Assembly (NCBI RefSeq): GCF_025766255.1
Contig: NW_026516742.1
Location: 148,630-212,629 of the forward strand
Direction: 5' to 3'
Origin: Zychaea mexicana
Lineage: Eukaryota > Mucoromycota > Mucoromycetes > Mucorales > Lichtheimiaceae
Length of the DNA: 64,000 nucleotides
Positions 12,101-26,383 of this stretch are shown here, piece by piece; position 1 is the stretch's first letter, and each line of letters starts with the position of its first letter. The notes under the pieces were generated by a model that was not told where the DNA came from, made no database searches, and saw nothing but the letters and a program-made list of their open reading frames with translations. The translations under genes were made by a program, and so were the position numbers.

Positions 12101-15100
12101 GCTGCAGCAGCAGCGTCGTAAGCAGGCCATTCAGTGGTTCAAGAAGGCCGCGGAACTCGGCAACCGCACAGCACAACGCGAGCTCGGAAAGCTGCATGGC
12201 ACAGGCCAAGGAATCGCACGCAATTACGAACGCGCATTTGGATTGTTTGGTCAGGCAGCTGCCCAGAACGATCCCGAAGCAACATTATTGCTAGGAAGCT
12301 ATTACGAACAAGGCCGGGCGGTAGAGAAGGATGCAGAGCACGCGCTTCGCTTATACTTGAAAGCAGGTCGATTAGGTTCGCCAGTGTAAGTTTGCAAAGA
12401 GAAATGAGAAAGAAAGAGAGGAATATACTGGAACATCGTTGTTCTTAAGTTGTTATTTTTTAATAGAGCACCATTTGCAGCAGGTCAGCTGTATCATTTG
12501 CTGAACCGGCATCAAGAGGCCTATGCTCAGTATCGTATTGCCGCACAAGATACTCGCTTGAACGGAGAAATGGTTGGAAAGTCTGCTACATTAATGCTCG
12601 CTAGATACATTCTCAGCTATATTCCTGTCAATATGGAGAATGACGGCATGCTTGGAAACGTGACCAAAGAACAAGCCTTTACCATGCTCGAGCGCCTTGC
12701 CACCGTCGAAGAGTTTGTCCCTGCATTCTACTGGTTGGGTAAGAGACTGATTATATATTTTCTCAGCATTTCGTGGTGATGTTGTCCTTCATGGTAGTGA
12801 TAATGAAATACTAATCATACATTTTGATGTGAATGTCAACACTGTTGGTCATGTACATAATAATAATAACAACAACAACAGGGGACTGCTTCCAGCATGG
12901 TCGCGGTACACCTATGGACCTAACACAAGCCTTAATGTGGTTCCAGCGCTCTGTGGATGAAGCTCAAGACGTGGATGCAATTGTGCAACTTGCAGGCATG
13001 TACGACCAAGGTACGGGCGTAGCGATCAATAAACGCCGAGCATTTGATCTATATAGACAAGCTGCGGAACACAACCATGCAGAAGGCCAGTACCATCTCG
13101 GTAAGAGCTGCATTTATTTATAAATCCTTATGAGTAAAGACTATTTGTTTATCGACTATTTATTTATGTACTAACAACATGATAAATCATCAACCCAAAC
13201 AAAAACAACACTCTACAGGACTTGCGCATTGGCGTGGATTGCACGGCATGATTGTCAACCAAATTGAGGCAACACGCTGGTTTACTCTTTCAGCTGCTCA
13301 AGGATTTGGCGAAAGTCACTGGGCCATGGGCCAAATGGCGTTTGAAATTGGCGACCATCACTTGGCACGCGAACATTGGGAACACGGACGGCGACTAGAA
13401 CATCCGCTCTGTATCCGTTCTTTGGCACAGCTCTTATTGAATAACGAACAGCCATCGGCCGAACAGGCAACTGAACTTCTTACCCAAGCTGTCATGTTGG
13501 GCGACTTGGATTCCCTGGTTGCTCTTGGCCGTGTGCACCATACCAAAGCAACGGTTGCCGGACAACAGTTTGCTTCCTTGATCGCTACCTCACCTCCCGC
13601 TTCAACAGCACAAAAAGATGCCGATAATAGTAATATGAGCAGTAGCAGCAATGGCAATGACAACAGCGACGATAGCAACGACGACACATCAGCCATGTTG
13701 CTACAGCAACAGCAGGAAGCACTTGAATCTGCAACTCAGTGCTTTGAGCAGGCTGCAATGACAGGCCATGTGGAGGCTATGTTTCTTGCTGGCCAGATAT
13801 GGCATGAGCAGAAGCAGTACGCAGCTGCGCACGAATATTATGACCGCGCTGCAAACCAAGGCCATTTGTTGTCACGCGTTATGCGCGCACGTTATAGGCT
13901 CGCGGGCGGTTTAGGAGGTGTAGAAGCTGATCCCAAAGCTGGTTATCAGGTAGTTACTCGCTGATAAAAGAATTTGCCAACTGTTCAATCGTTGATTATA
14001 AAAGTGTACTTATCGTTGTCATTCTTTTATGGAAAAAGGAACTGATGGAGTGTGCACAAATGGACAATGGCGTCGATGCTTACCATTCAATCGGTCAATG
14101 TTACGAACTCGGTCTAGGTATCCAACAGGATTATCAAGAGGCATTTGAATGGTATGTCCGATCCGCAGAAGCCACTGGTGATGCAGAAGCTCTAGTATGT
14201 ATCGGACGATTGTTCGCCAACCGATCAATTCAACACTCACAACAACACGCCGACATGGAAGCCATGCAATGGTTCAAGCTTGCCTGTGTATACGACAACC
14301 ACTCAAAAGCACATTATCAGCTTGGCATGTATTATCTACAAGGCATCCGCAACGAATCCAGCAACGACAACGAAGAATACTTACTCGCTCCTAGCCGATA
14401 TGCTGCATTACAACATTTTGAACAAGCTGCACTGCAACAAGACCGGGACGCCATGTTCCAACTCGCGAACCTGTTCCTGGATCTTGACGCTTCTGATGCA
14501 GTCCAATGGATGGACCGCGCTGCCCAATTAGGGTCACCGGACGCTTTGCGGGAATTGGGCAAATTATACTATGCCGGCCGGATCGTAGACCAAGACTTTG
14601 AACGCGCATTCGATCTGTTTTTGCGCGCAGCACAGTTAGACGATGCCGACGCTGCCATGCTAGTAGGCAAGTTTTACGAGCACGGTATTACGATGGCTGC
14701 GGATCTGGATCAAGCACGGTATTGGTACGAGCTGGCGATCCAAGCGGGTCACGGCTGGGCTGCGGAACTGGCATTGGCACTATTGCTACACCGTGCAGAG
14801 GACCAAGGCGAAGCCTATCTTTTGTTCCGTGCCGCAGCTGTCCATGCGTTTACTCCCGAGCAGCGTATGACGCCGGATATCATGATTGCATTGTATCACC
14901 TTCACGGGTGGGGTAATGCGATTGTTCAAGAAGAACCGGCTGTGGCTACTCTGTTAGCCTATGCGCGCGCGGGCCATGCTCGTGTGTACTACCAAATCGC
15001 GCGTTGCTACGAAACTGGACTGGGCGTCCAGCGCGATCTGTCCGAGGCATTCCGCTGGTACAGCCAGCTCGAAGCATTTGCAAGCAACCACGAGGATACG

Positions 15101-15235
15101 GACGAAGAGCTAGATCAAGATGTCACGCATGCCTTGCTTCGACTTGCAGAATTTCATCGACATGGATGGAAAACAGTGAAAAACACCGAGAGAGCGGATC
15201 AACTTTTACAACTCGCTTCAGAACGAACATTATGA
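9158..15235 (+). CDS. Very large Sel1/TPR-like repeat protein with N-myristoylation signal
   Basis: Eight exons (9158-10479, 10552-10747, 10872-11735, 11832-12385, 12467-12738, 12882-13100, 13219-13949, 14039-15235) join in frame to 1,784 residues. The first residues, MGSNQSKQ, fit an N-myristoylation signal (Gly2, Ser6). Residues 10-270 are disordered and Ser/Thr/Gln/His-rich with CAG/CAA runs. From about residue 300 to the end the chain is an almost unbroken array of Sel1 repeats, recognised by A...Y..G..V..D...A..WF..AA..G.A.A...L. A Ser/Asn/Asp spacer interrupts it near 13620-13690. Sel1 arrays are scaffolds: ER-associated degradation (Hrd3/SEL1L) and chitin-synthase activation (Chs4/Skt5) are known fungal roles. 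No signal peptide, membrane helix or CaaX box is seen, so a soluble, membrane-tethered scaffold is my inference. Confidence 0.85.
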
Positions 15236-15964
15236 TCTCATTTATATATACTCTATACTCTATATATATATGCCCCCACATCTTTTCTTTCCTATATGCT
15301 TATCCAATTTTCTTTTTATATATTTTCTTCCACAACCTATGAATATCTTTCCATCCATATATTCTCGCCCCACACCACCGATTCCCCCCCCCTCTCTCTC
15401 TCTCTCGTATTTTTTATGTAAAAAACCACACTTTTTCCTTTCATGTTTTGCTTTCTACCTCTCTCCACTTTCTTTTGTTTGTATATAACGTTATCTATTA
15501 TTTGCCTATATGAATATACAATTTCCCTTTCTCACGCAGACTTCGTATGCTTGTTTGTTGTATGCAAGTGTCAAATCGATCCTGCCAAGCATAATTCAGG
15601 GCAGGAAGAGTCGACCTTCAGACGACAACAGTCCTTATCATTAAGCCAAGTCATAAATTGTAATCACCAAGTCCGTATATCCAGAGCTCTTCTATCTTTA
15701 GAAGGACTGCAGGTAAAAATGTTTATTTTGAATAAAAAGATTTCAACGAAAAAGACTCTGACAAAGAACAAGACAAACGTATTTACATAAAGGAAAAAGA
15801 TGAATCAAACAAGAATATCGATAAGAAAAAAGAGGAGGTGGCTGTTGTGTACGTATGAGGGATGCATGGCGCCTTTTGGATAGCGGGCTTGAAGATGTAG
15901 TAATGAGGATATGAGTTTTAGCATTGAAGGGTTGTACATGTGCGAGTAAAGGAAGAGGAAACGC
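15236..15964. other. Convergent intergenic region between Sel1 and bZIP genes
   Basis: This stretch holds the 3' ends of two converging genes. It has AT runs, C-runs followed by CTCTCTCT, and AATAAA at 15731. Open frames here read as low-complexity Phe/Leu/Ser and are rejected as genes. Confidence 0.5.
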
Positions 15965-17890
15965 TTAGTCTTTGCGGCCACCGAGCTTAATAGTTCTAAG
16001 CATGGGGAAACCAGTCCTCTTGCGAGAAGAGGAGCCAGTTGGAGATGAGGATGGTGACGGAAGACCCAAGACAGCCCTCTGCTGTGTCATGTTAATCTTT
16101 GTGAGGCTGTTGTGCTTCAAAACAGAGGCAATCAAGGGCAATCGTTCAGGATGGTGCAAGACCGTGTTGCTAACGGACAGAAAAGCGGACAGTGTTGAGG
16201 CTTGACGCTGCAAGCTGTTCTTGCTGGTCTTCTTTTCGAACTTTTGAGCACAAGAATGATGAGAACGGTAGCAACCCAAGAACCGTTGATACACTTGTTC
16301 GTGTGATAAGCCGCACATGCGCCAGAACGTATAATGGATGTAGTGTTGTCGCATAAATGCCTCGACCTTACCGCGCTCCTCTTCTTCAGTCAACTCTGCC
16401 CCTTCTTCTTGTCCGCCATCAATCTTGATGGTCTTGAGCGAAATCTTGTCGCTTTCACCTTCACTGTCGCTACCACGGCGACGGTTGCCCGAGGCAGTGA
16501 TCACAGCCGATGCTGAAGCTGCCGTGAACGCCTGCATCCATTCCTGCTGACCGAGCAGATCGAGCATCTTGTTGGCACCACCACCAACAGGAACCGGCAA
16601 GTCCAAGATGCTGTTGAAGTATGCGGCATAGTGAAGCGTGAATGTGTGGCGAACAATCATGGACATCAGCGCAGGCACAAACAACGGATAAACCTTAATC
16701 AACTCCGAAGGTTTCAGAACAATGTTGCCTTCACCGTCCCGCTCGTGGTCTTCTGGCACATCGCCACTGCCATCTTCAATCAACTTCTTGTCTTGCAAGA
16801 TCTGTGTAAAGTCAAAGTCTGGAATGGCAGCGTGAGCCAGATGGGTATTGCCACTGAAATCGAACAAGCTAAACTGTTCCAGGTCCAGGATGGGAAACAC
16901 TTCGGGCGACGAGGTCGCATTGTCTGAGGTGCTGTTGTTCGATGATGAAGTGGTGCCCGGAGGTGTGGGGATCATCGTGCGCCAGTATTGCAATTCTTGG
17001 AACAGTTCTTGATTGGCTTTCTCCAGTTTGCTATTGGTGGTTCGTAGCTCTAAAAGTTCCTTGTCTTGACGCTCAACCTGCGCCTCCAGTTGCTCAATGT
17101 ATTCTAGTTATACCGAAAGAAGATGCGAGACATTAAGTCAGTCTCCGCTTTGCTGACAGTTTTCATTCGCTCGCATATGAAACAACTGCAAACCTTTTCG
17201 GCGAACACGGAAGTTGCGTGCAGAGATCTTGTTACGCATCTGTCGACGCTGCTTGGATGTGAGTTTCTTGAGCTGTGCTGCGTCTTCATCCGAGTCGTCA
17301 TCGTCAGACGACGCTGACCGAGATTTCTTTTTCTTGTATGCGTTCTGTGGTGCTTCCGTAACAAAGATTGGCTCTCGCATGCGGTTGGCCTGCCTTCGTT
17401 GTGCGGCTGTGGTTCTGGATCCACTGCTGCCGCTGGAAGCGGAGCTTGGCGTCGATAATGCTGTTGGTACCATTGAAATATGGTTTTCGTTGGCTTGGAA
17501 AACGGATATCGTCGAGTTTATTGGCATGGTTTGCTGATCCTTGTTGTTGCTCTCTATTGGAATCGGCACAGGTGGAGCTGCACTAAAGTGCCGTATTTCA
17601 AACGCGGACATTGGTGGTGTTGACATGGTCTGCGTGGTAGCGGTATTCTGTACTGTTCCGCCTGCTCTTGTGCCTGGTGCATTCTCGTTCAACAGGAACG
17701 CTTCGGCCTCCATCAGAAACCTGGCAATATCGTCATCAGAATGGCTGTTGCTGGCAGCAGTGGTTGGCAACATGATATTAGGGTCGTTGTTGGTTGCTCC
17801 CATACTGTTATTGTCATTACCACCATTCAACATTGCATTCTCATCGAGATTGGCTTGAATAGAAGCCTGAAAAATGTTTGAAAAATCCAT
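15965..17890 (-). CDS. bZIP transcription factor
   Basis: Two exons on the minus strand (17194-17890 and 15965-17103) are separated by a 90-base GT-AG intron; the product is 611 residues. The intron cuts the basic region of the zipper: exon 1 ends in KQRRQMRNKISARNFRVRRK and exon 2 resumes with EYIEQLEAQVERQDKELLEL. This gives the N-x7-R signature followed by four or five heptads. Before it lie an Asn/Ser/Thr-rich, acidic activation-like segment and a KKKKSRSASS-acidic patch. After it comes a 310-residue tail including helical blocks and an HHSCAQKFEKK segment. It should bind DNA as a dimer in the nucleus; targets cannot be inferred. The NKISARNFR core is a form common in fungal bZIPs. Confidence 0.88.
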
Positions 17891-18254
17891 TTAATCTTGG
17901 TATGTGCTTTTGACGTGTGTATGAATGAAAAGAGATAGTCGTTAAGAGGAAAAAGAAGGAGGAGTATGAAGGGGAGGAAGGGAAGAGGAGGAGTTTCGGG
18001 TATGCATTTGCTCCGTCTACTTTAATGCTAGTCGGTAAGAGGCTGGCGAATATTCCAAATATGGTAACGGCTTGCGTATTGCTACGTTACGAATTAGGAA
18101 GCTGCATTCCTCACCCGATCGACCTTGGAGTATTGGCTTGCGATTACATAACAGCTCGGTGAGTAAAAACAAATAGAGACCCACTATAAAAGCGCATCCT
18201 TCTTTCCCGAATCCACCACTTGGAACCACTTGGTTCCACCTGATAAGAAGTAAC

Positions 18255-21200
18255 TCACTTGTCATCTTTGTGAACATGGTTAAAGTACTCGGCAACATTG
18301 GAACGACGCAGCTGCTCGACAAACTCAGTATCGTGGGTGATGATGATGAGCTGGAAGTGTGTATGGCTTGCTCGCCGAGTCTCGACCAGTCTATCCGCAA
18401 CGACAGCAGAATGAGATTTTTTTTGGTGGACAAATTAGGGTCGATGGTTTACGTGGGACACTACCCTTTTTTTTTGTCCACCCCAATATTCCTTGTATCT
18501 ACTTGAGGCACACATCACTCTGTGACACTACCTTGATAAGTTGCTTGCCAAGCTTTCGATGTTTTCCCGGTCCAAGTTCGTCGTTGGTTCATCCAGAGTC
18601 AATATTCCGCAGTTGACACAGAATGCTTCCGCCAATGCCAGTCGTACAATGATCGATGTGAGCACCTTTTGTCCTGCACTGCACCGGCCACGCATATTGA
18701 CTTCTTTTTCGTTTTTGATCATGACGACCTAATAACCCGTTTCTCGTTAGCACATATAACGATTGAGGACATTCTCTCCTTACAACAGGGAAGCATACCC
18801 GGTAGTTATAGGATCGGTTGGCAGCTGAACCTTCATTATCCGAGCGAATCTCAATGTAGTCGATGTCTATTGTTGTTGTTGATTATGACACACAACAACC
18901 CGGGCGATAGATAAGTCAATTTAGGTGTTACTTGAAGCTGCCTATCAATCGCAAGCATTCACCCCATATGAAAAAATGCCTTCCATTACCTCCGCCTCGG
19001 TAGGTGCTTATCCACATTTCCCGAATCAGCTTGTTCAGGTCTTCCATTTTTATTGTATGATACCGCATGATTGCCCTGTCGTACACACAGTCCATTTTTA
19101 GTATTTTGACGAAATACAAGAGTTACGCAATCCTTGCCGGAATAGCATCACTAGGCAGCACTTACTGTTCAAGCGCTTTTGTGTACTTTTCAAGATCGGT
19201 CAGAGCAAACTCGTTCATCTTTAAATTAAACATTTCCGCGTGGACAAGGTATCCACGTCATTCTATCCCGTTAGTTACTTATTCAAAGCTTTCTTTTATC
19301 ACTTCCAATCACTTTTTCTCGGTCCCAATATAGGGAGATCTGTCAAACCTTGAGCTGCACAAATTGATCGTGGTACCGTGTTTCAACATCCTCATAGTCG
19401 ACGTTCAAGTCGCTTTGATACCGCTCGACTTGAACCTCCATCTGTCGTATTTCACCGTGGATACCACCCCGCTGTAGGATAAGAACAAAGATAATGATAT
19501 TTTTAACGGTGTTGTCAGCAAACTATAATGGTGGCACAGAAATACTTGGCTTGTACCTCGTCGATCAATTCCTCTTGTCTGGCCTTGTGAGTTTCCATCT
19601 GTCGCTCATATGAGGATTGTTCAAACCGTGATCGTTGTCCTCTTAAATCATTCAGCTTTTGCGTGCATTCTGCTAGCTGCTTTTTTAACGTTCGGTGGCG
19701 GATATGATCGCTAAGCTCTCTTTCAGTGCCTTTTCGATCCAATATCTGCTTTTCAATGATGCGCATCTTTTTATCAGTGTTGCTTCGTTTCCGTTGCAAG
19801 TCTTCGACCTTGAGTTCAAGCTGTCGCTTTTCCTCAAACAGACGATCGAGATTTTGTGATCCTGCACCCTTCGTATACCTAAAACAAATTACACACACAT
19901 AATACATCTTTGGTGAGTTTTTCTGTTTTAATCAATAGTTAGAGAAAGACTCACTCTTCGATCTGTCGGTTTAAAGACTCCAATCGCTCTAAACTATGTC
20001 GCGCCTGATTAGCCGAAGCTTGTGCCTCATCCTGTTTAGAAGACCATGAGCTTTGTGCCCTCAAAAGTTGAGAAGATGCGCGCTCAATGTCTGCCTCAAG
20101 CGGTGCTACCCGGTTTTCAGCGTCCTACCAACATGCATCGTTAGAGATTTTCCACTTTCTTGTGCAACAAAACGGATCATTTGCTGCGGGTGATCAGGAC
20201 CTAGAAAGGAACGTTTTTTGTTCCTACCTGAAACTGCTTTGTATAGTCTTTAAGCTCTACTTGGACTTGATCAATTTGACGTTCGATACGGTCGCGGGTT
20301 TCAAGTTTATGCGTGATGTCACGAACAACTTCACGAGCATCTCGTACAGCACTATCAGCGACTTGGACTTCACGCATAGCAACCGCACGATCATCATGGA
20401 GACGCTTGATGTCACGGCGAACAGATTTACTGAACAAACATTGGTTAGGCATGTATCATATTTAGAAAAACCAGCTCTCTCTCTTTCCAGCACATAATTA
20501 GATGGATTTTTACCTTTTGTCCGATAAATCTTCGAGTTCGCGTTGGCAATCGGTCACGGTACGAGTAGATCCCGTGCGCCCAAGCTCGCTTTCCAAACGA
20601 GCAACTTCTTGCTCTAATTGCTTGGCTTCGGTACTGTGACGTGAGATTTCTTCACCTCGCTTGCATAGCCACTCCAGTCGTTGCTTTTCTTCTTCCATAT
20701 CCATAATGTACATGTTTTCCTACATTCATAGTTTTGCAAGTCAGTGAGCGAATCCCGGACCTTTGACTAAATAAAGAAGAGTGAATATTTACCGTATCGA
20801 CCTGCGACACAAACTCGTCCCGTTGAGACGTATATTCGCCAACCGTCTTTTCCAATTCTGCAATTTCCTTTTCACGCAGTGTCTGAAGCTGGTTCCAGGT
20901 TTTTTCTAGACTCTTGAGCTTTTGCCGCCGACTCTCATTTGCATGAATGTTACGTCTAAAGCTCTCCTCTTTCTTCGGAATGGTTTTCACAGCTTCCTCA
21001 ATCTAAGAACAGAACGTGTCAGCACAGAAAAACACTAAATAAGGTTTGCATAATTATGTGAGATCCTACCAAGTTGACAAACTTTTTGAAATCTTCTTCT
21101 TCGTCGGAGCCATAGCTTCTTTTGCATAATGCACAGCAGTGAAACTCTACCGACCGCTTCCGGAAACGAGAATACATCGCCTTTGCGCCGTCAAGAGATC

Positions 21201-24200
21201 CTAATTGCCTGTACATAGCATAGAAATTCCCCAGTAGGTTAGTAAGAATTTACTGTGAGATAGTAGGTGATCGGAATTAAAGCGTACTCTCGAGTCTGCC
21301 GAAGGGATTTGTCGATTGCTTCAATTTCATCCGGCAAGTTCTTGTCACCACACTCTTCTCGTATCTGTTGCTCGTACTCTATAGTAGATATAAGCAGCCA
21401 AGTTATAGATTACTAAAAGGCAAAATAGAGCAATTTTACAGGTTAGACGATTTATACCAGAAGCCAGCTGTTTTTTCTTTGAGAGGGATTCTTTTGCAAT
21501 GGATAGCTTAGCATCGACAGCAGACAGTTCACGGTTGGCATGCTCCTTCGATTCTCGCAATTTTTGAAGTTGTGATGCTTTCTCGCTAAAAAAATAAATA
21601 AGGCAACAGCCAAGCGTTAGCTTTCTCTATCACCATCTCGCTATCTTCACCATATCTATAATTTTCTTTCACCTTAGCAGTTCTACAAGATCCTTTTCCA
21701 ACGAATCGATTACTGGATCGCGTCCGAGCCGAGTACGAAGTTCAGTGCTGTTTTCATTGAAACTATAAACAATACACAAGGCATGATGTGTTAGTAAAAA
21801 CATTTAAAAATTGAGGATCAGCAATAATAAGCGATCGAAGACACATACAGGGATCGAGCAGCACCAAGTTTCGCTTCTAGATCTGTGCGTTTCAATGACA
21901 GCTTTGTTCTGCTATCTCCCTGTCGACTTAGTCGAGACATTTCTTCGTTTACGATTGCAATTTGATCGTCCACGTCGCGTAATTCCTTTTCCTTGTCTGC
22001 TAATTGAGTAGCCACGCTACCACTATCCAGCATCTTTTGTACATGTTCCAAAGCTTTTTCCTACAATTAAATATACAGAATAGCACATTGTGCGTAAGAG
22101 TACACTTTCTTTATCCTTCAGACCATGTTTACTACCTCTCGTGCCAGTTTTTCGTTTGCCAGCTCCAAATCAGCTTGGGTCGTGCGAACATCTGATAATT
22201 GATCGTTTAATTCTCGTCCACTACTTCTTGCTTGTAGCTGATTTATGGGAAACAATTGTCAGAGATGGCTCACAGGCAAATGTAAACAAAGGGACGCTAT
22301 ACATACTACTTGGCGCTTGAGGTTCTTTTTCAATTCCTCAAGTCCAGCACGTTCAGATCTCAAAGTTTGAAGGCTAGAGGAAAGATTGGATTGGCTTGTA
22401 CGGGCATCGTCCTATAATCATTAGCGAAGAAGATAAAAGAGGTCAGTGTCCAGTTGTGCGTTAATGACAACGATCTTGCTATGATGTTACTGGAACCAGA
22501 ACGAAAGAACATAATCGCTTTTCCGCTTTTTCTTGTACTACGTTACCTTAATTTTTTGCAAGTTGGCTTCACGTGCACGGACCAAGTCTTTGATAGCTTG
22601 GATAGCGCGACTAGGATCATCTTCATTGGCAGAAGCAGATGAGATGCCCAATTCCTGATTCGCCTGTTGCAAAAGCGTGACTCGTTCTCGTTCCAACTTT
22701 TCGTTCGCTTCTGCTGCCGCTTCTAATCGTCCCATCGTTGTCAATTTGGACGCAATTCCCTCACGCGCCGTGTTCAAAATTCGGTCCATTCGCTTAGCTT
22801 CAAACTCCAAGTCCTGCTTCGCTTCTTCATCCGAACGCGCTTGTACACTGATGGTAGCCAGCATTTCACGCAACTCTTCATCCGACTCGGTTCGCTCTGC
22901 CAGTTCTTTGCTGACTTCGGCAATGTTTTCACGGGTCACTTTTTCTTCGTGTGCTAGTTGTCGGATCTGGTTCTCGATGGCTTCGGCTTCACGATATTTT
23001 TCAAGGAGCGTGTTGATTTGGTGCGTGGTGTCGTCTAATTCTTGATCAATGCGATTTGCTTCTTGTCGTTTCGCAATAACGCGTGTCTTTAGGTCAGATA
23101 ATGAGCGTGCAATTTTGCGTGCTTTTTCCGTGTCGCTTTTGAGTGCTGATAGTGCTACTGTTTCGACCTTGTTTTCCTGAATCAATTCCTTGCGATTATC
23201 TTTAATCGTGGCAAGTGCTTTGGTATATCTACAAAAAAGATTATAAATATTCCAGATACATAAACTTTAACTGTTGTATCGATTTGAAGTTCTTACCTTG
23301 TAGAAGCAAAGATTTCATCCAGCTTTTTCTTCAGAGTAGCTGGCTCACTCAGAGGCCTATTAAGCATTAATATCCATAGTGATGAGTCAATCAGACCCAC
23401 ATTTGTCATTACGCATTCCCAATCTAAGCTAACAGATCATCCACGTACCAGTTACTTTCTTCTTGATGGCAGAACACAACATTGTCGAGTATAGCCTTTG
23501 ACACGCCCAGATGTTGTGGCAATTGTGCATCCATGTCAGAGCACCGAGTGCTAACACTGGTAACCTACATAATACCCAGTAATTCAAGTGTTAACCTCAA
23601 GTTATAATAGTAAAAAGAGGGAAGAAGAAAGAGGTTACCTCGCCAGTATCGGAATCAATCAGCTTAAGCGACGTATCGAGCGTTTTTTGACTGACAGTAG
23701 TCTTTTTCTGTGTCAGTGATAAGGTTCGCGTACATATCACTTTCATTTTGTTGCAACTGTAGAACTGCAGACGGATTTGTGCCCTGACTTCTGACACGCC
23801 TGCAACCTATGGTTGTTTATCATAATTTTACATATAAAAAAGGTTTATTTATACGATAATATGCGAATGACAAAGTAGCAGTAGATTTCGTACCTTGACA
23901 TCGTGAATAAAGGCACCTTGTTTACTGTTTGGAGGTAGGTCGCCAGTGCATGCATATTTGAGAGCCTCAATAATGGTCTAGAGTATTACATTAGAACGTG
24001 GATCGCGATCATTTCCACCGTACGCAGTCTTCGTTTTTGACATCACGCTCAATAAAAGTTATGCAACCTCAAAGAGAGTTTCAATAAAACAAAGAGGACG
24101 ACGTACTGTTTTACCCGTGCCATTAGGTCCATAAATCACTGTACACGGTGAACTGAACTGAATGTAGACAGGATCATCGGGGCTGAACGATCGAATGCCG

Positions 24201-24229
24201 AGAATGCCTAATTTATCGATCCAGGACAT
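18255..24229 (-). CDS. RAD50: DNA double-strand break repair protein RAD50
   Basis: A gene of many short exons (roughly sixteen or more) runs down the minus strand, of the usual RAD50 length (about 1,300 residues). Exon 1 gives [15 protein letters not shown] and the Walker A GPNGTGKT; exon 2 continues [16 protein letters not shown]. Exon 4 contains the Q-loop region [12 protein letters not shown] long coiled coil follows, broken near 21137 by the zinc-hook CALC motif. The C-terminal lobe has the ABC signature [11 protein letters not shown], Walker B/D-loop [12 protein letters not shown] and the H-loop LIIITHD, ending [11 protein letters not shown] at TGA 18255-18257. RAD50 works with MRE11 and NBS1/XRS2 in end tethering, resection and ATM/Tel1 signalling. 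All key motifs are present, so the gene looks intact, although I have not fixed every junction. The start is the Met directly before the conserved SWIDKL. Confidence 0.93.
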
Positions 24230-24588
24230 TGTGTTGTCGTGGTTCAAAGCGCGAGTTGGGTTAAAGTAAAGCTGCGGCGGTAAATCTGGTCAGCGAAAAC
24301 TCGCCTTGCCTTTCATTGTTTCAAATGCAGTGTGCTGCATATCTGGCAAACTGCCTCATGAATTAAAGCGGACACACATATGACAGATACATAAATTGCG
24401 TATAAGTATTGTTGGACAAATCCAACTTCAATGATGTGTGGTGCATGAGCTATGAGATATGTTACAAGCAGGAAAAGATACTACAGAGTATATTTAACAG
24501 CAGGTATGTGATACAAGTGGATGCCTAAGGATAATGCTGTGGGGTAATCATCATGAAGAAAGAAAAAAGTGATATAGAAGCAGCACAG

Positions 24589-26383
24589 TTATACTGTTGT
24601 TATATACCATGATGAATATGATAACAGGCCACAATCTTGTATATCCAATTTCACCTTTGGTTTCGCAACTTTGAGATCCGAGATACCTTCATCCGTTATG
24701 TGATCCAAATGAAACAATTCTAGTTTGGACAAGTGCTCGATCGCAATAAGGGAGGATAGCACTTGATCTGTTACCGACTCAAGTCGCTTGAGTTCAATGG
24801 TTGAAATGGATGGATGGTGCTGTAACTTGTCGCAAAAGTGGGCCATGTTTGCTTCCGTAATTAAGGCACAATTGCGTATCCGATCTCTTGCACGCTCTCC
24901 ACATCGGCCAACGACTGCAAAACATCGTAGGTATCAATGAAGTCATGGCACATGTCAAATGTCACTGATTTCAATGGGCCATCGACGCCTCGTTGTGAGA
25001 AAGTAAGAAACATATCCGCTAGACTGTCTTCTTCGGCTCCAATCACGCCGTCAATGCTCAGCGATTTTAGGTTGTCGAGTTGTGCCAATGCGTTGAATAC
25101 GTGCAATCCAATATATTCGCATTCTTCCAGATGCACTTCTTCCAATAAGGGCAAGTGAGTGATCAAATCCGCAACAAATCCATTATTGTCAACTTCTCCA
25201 TAACTCAAAGTTAAGCATCGTAAGTTCGGTAGACCCCATGTCAGTAGTGGATCCCACGTAGGAACAGCTATGGGCCGTAGGTTGATGTAGAGTTCAGTAA
25301 GAGTCTCGGTGCTTCGCGCCAGATAAGGGATCATGATATCTGCACATCCTCGAGTTCTCAGGATGGTCACACTATGGAGATTAAGAGACGACGGCGGATC
25401 TGGGTCGCTTTGGGCACAATCACCGCTAGTAATAGTACTGGGTCGAGCTTGATAATTTAAGATATCATGTAACCTGAGGTATTCTAGCTGTTTGCAATGT
25501 TGTTGGATGGCTGGCAGCACTTCGTCTCCATCGTTACAGGTGAGCGTCAGTCGTTGAAGATGAGTGCAGTGTTGTAGAAGCGTAGCCATGGTTGAATCTA
25601 TATGTTCTTCTGGATAGTATATGCTAAAGTTGAAGTCGGTCAATTGCAGTGTATGTGTAGGCATCTGTCCGAATGCGAGAGATGTTTCGGTTTCGGCATC
25701 ATGTGTATAGATGAAATGCTTGAGTTTGTGGCATATTGAAAGCACGGTACATAATGGTATGAACACAGCATTGGGGTTGTGTTCTGTAGTCAGGAGTAGC
25801 TCTTTTAGAGTATTGGCCACTTCACCCAAGGCTAGCATTAATGTATCCGTGTTTTGTAAATGTAAGGCTGTGGTAGAGAAAAGGAGTATAGATTATGCAT
25901 AAAATGGAAATGTATCAATTCCTTTGCATCATACAAGCATCCAGTATAGCTGTGCAACTGCGGTTTCTTGCTTACCATTTAATTGAAGGACTTCCAGGCG
26001 AGGAAATAATCCTTGAGCTATTCGTGTGAGTGGCGTGTTATACCAGTTGGATAATGAAGGTAGCTGTAGTCTTAGCTGCTGCACGTGTGGACTGATAGGC
26101 CGATCAAAAAGCAATTTTGGCGATTTCAAGTTTGCATTGACATGGTCCAACGAGAGCACTACATATTTCCACACCTCAGAACAATCTACGACACGTCTAC
26201 GCCATGATTTGCATACGTAAAGTCCACCAGGTCCTCCGTGGTCAGGCTGCTCAAAATCGTAATCAAGACGTCGTATGGTAATTCGTTGACGAAGTTTACA
26301 GATCGATCGTCGTTGAGTCGTTCCATTTCGGTAATGCTAGAATTCACAGTGATTTGTGCAATTTCGGTTTGGGCTGATGCCAA
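24589..26383 (-). CDS. F-box / leucine-rich-repeat protein, with two apparent frameshifts
   Basis: The N-terminus carries an F-box: NELPYDVLITILSSLTTEDL, then the expected WRRRVVDCSEVWKY. About fifteen leucine-rich repeats follow, with one clear GT-AG intron after LEVLQLNG (about 25871-25975). F-box/LRR proteins are substrate receptors of SCF ubiquitin ligases. Two breaks are visible. Between TYAN and WRRR near 26195 the frame slips by one base with no intron that could explain it. Near 24861-24875 the main frame stops just after EIGYAIVP, while an LRR-coding frame (MAHFCDKLQHHPSISTIEL onward) continues to 24589 in another phase. Either the sequence has two indel errors or the locus is a recent pseudogene. 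The LRR body is otherwise well kept, which makes errors or very young decay more likely. Confidence 0.7.
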
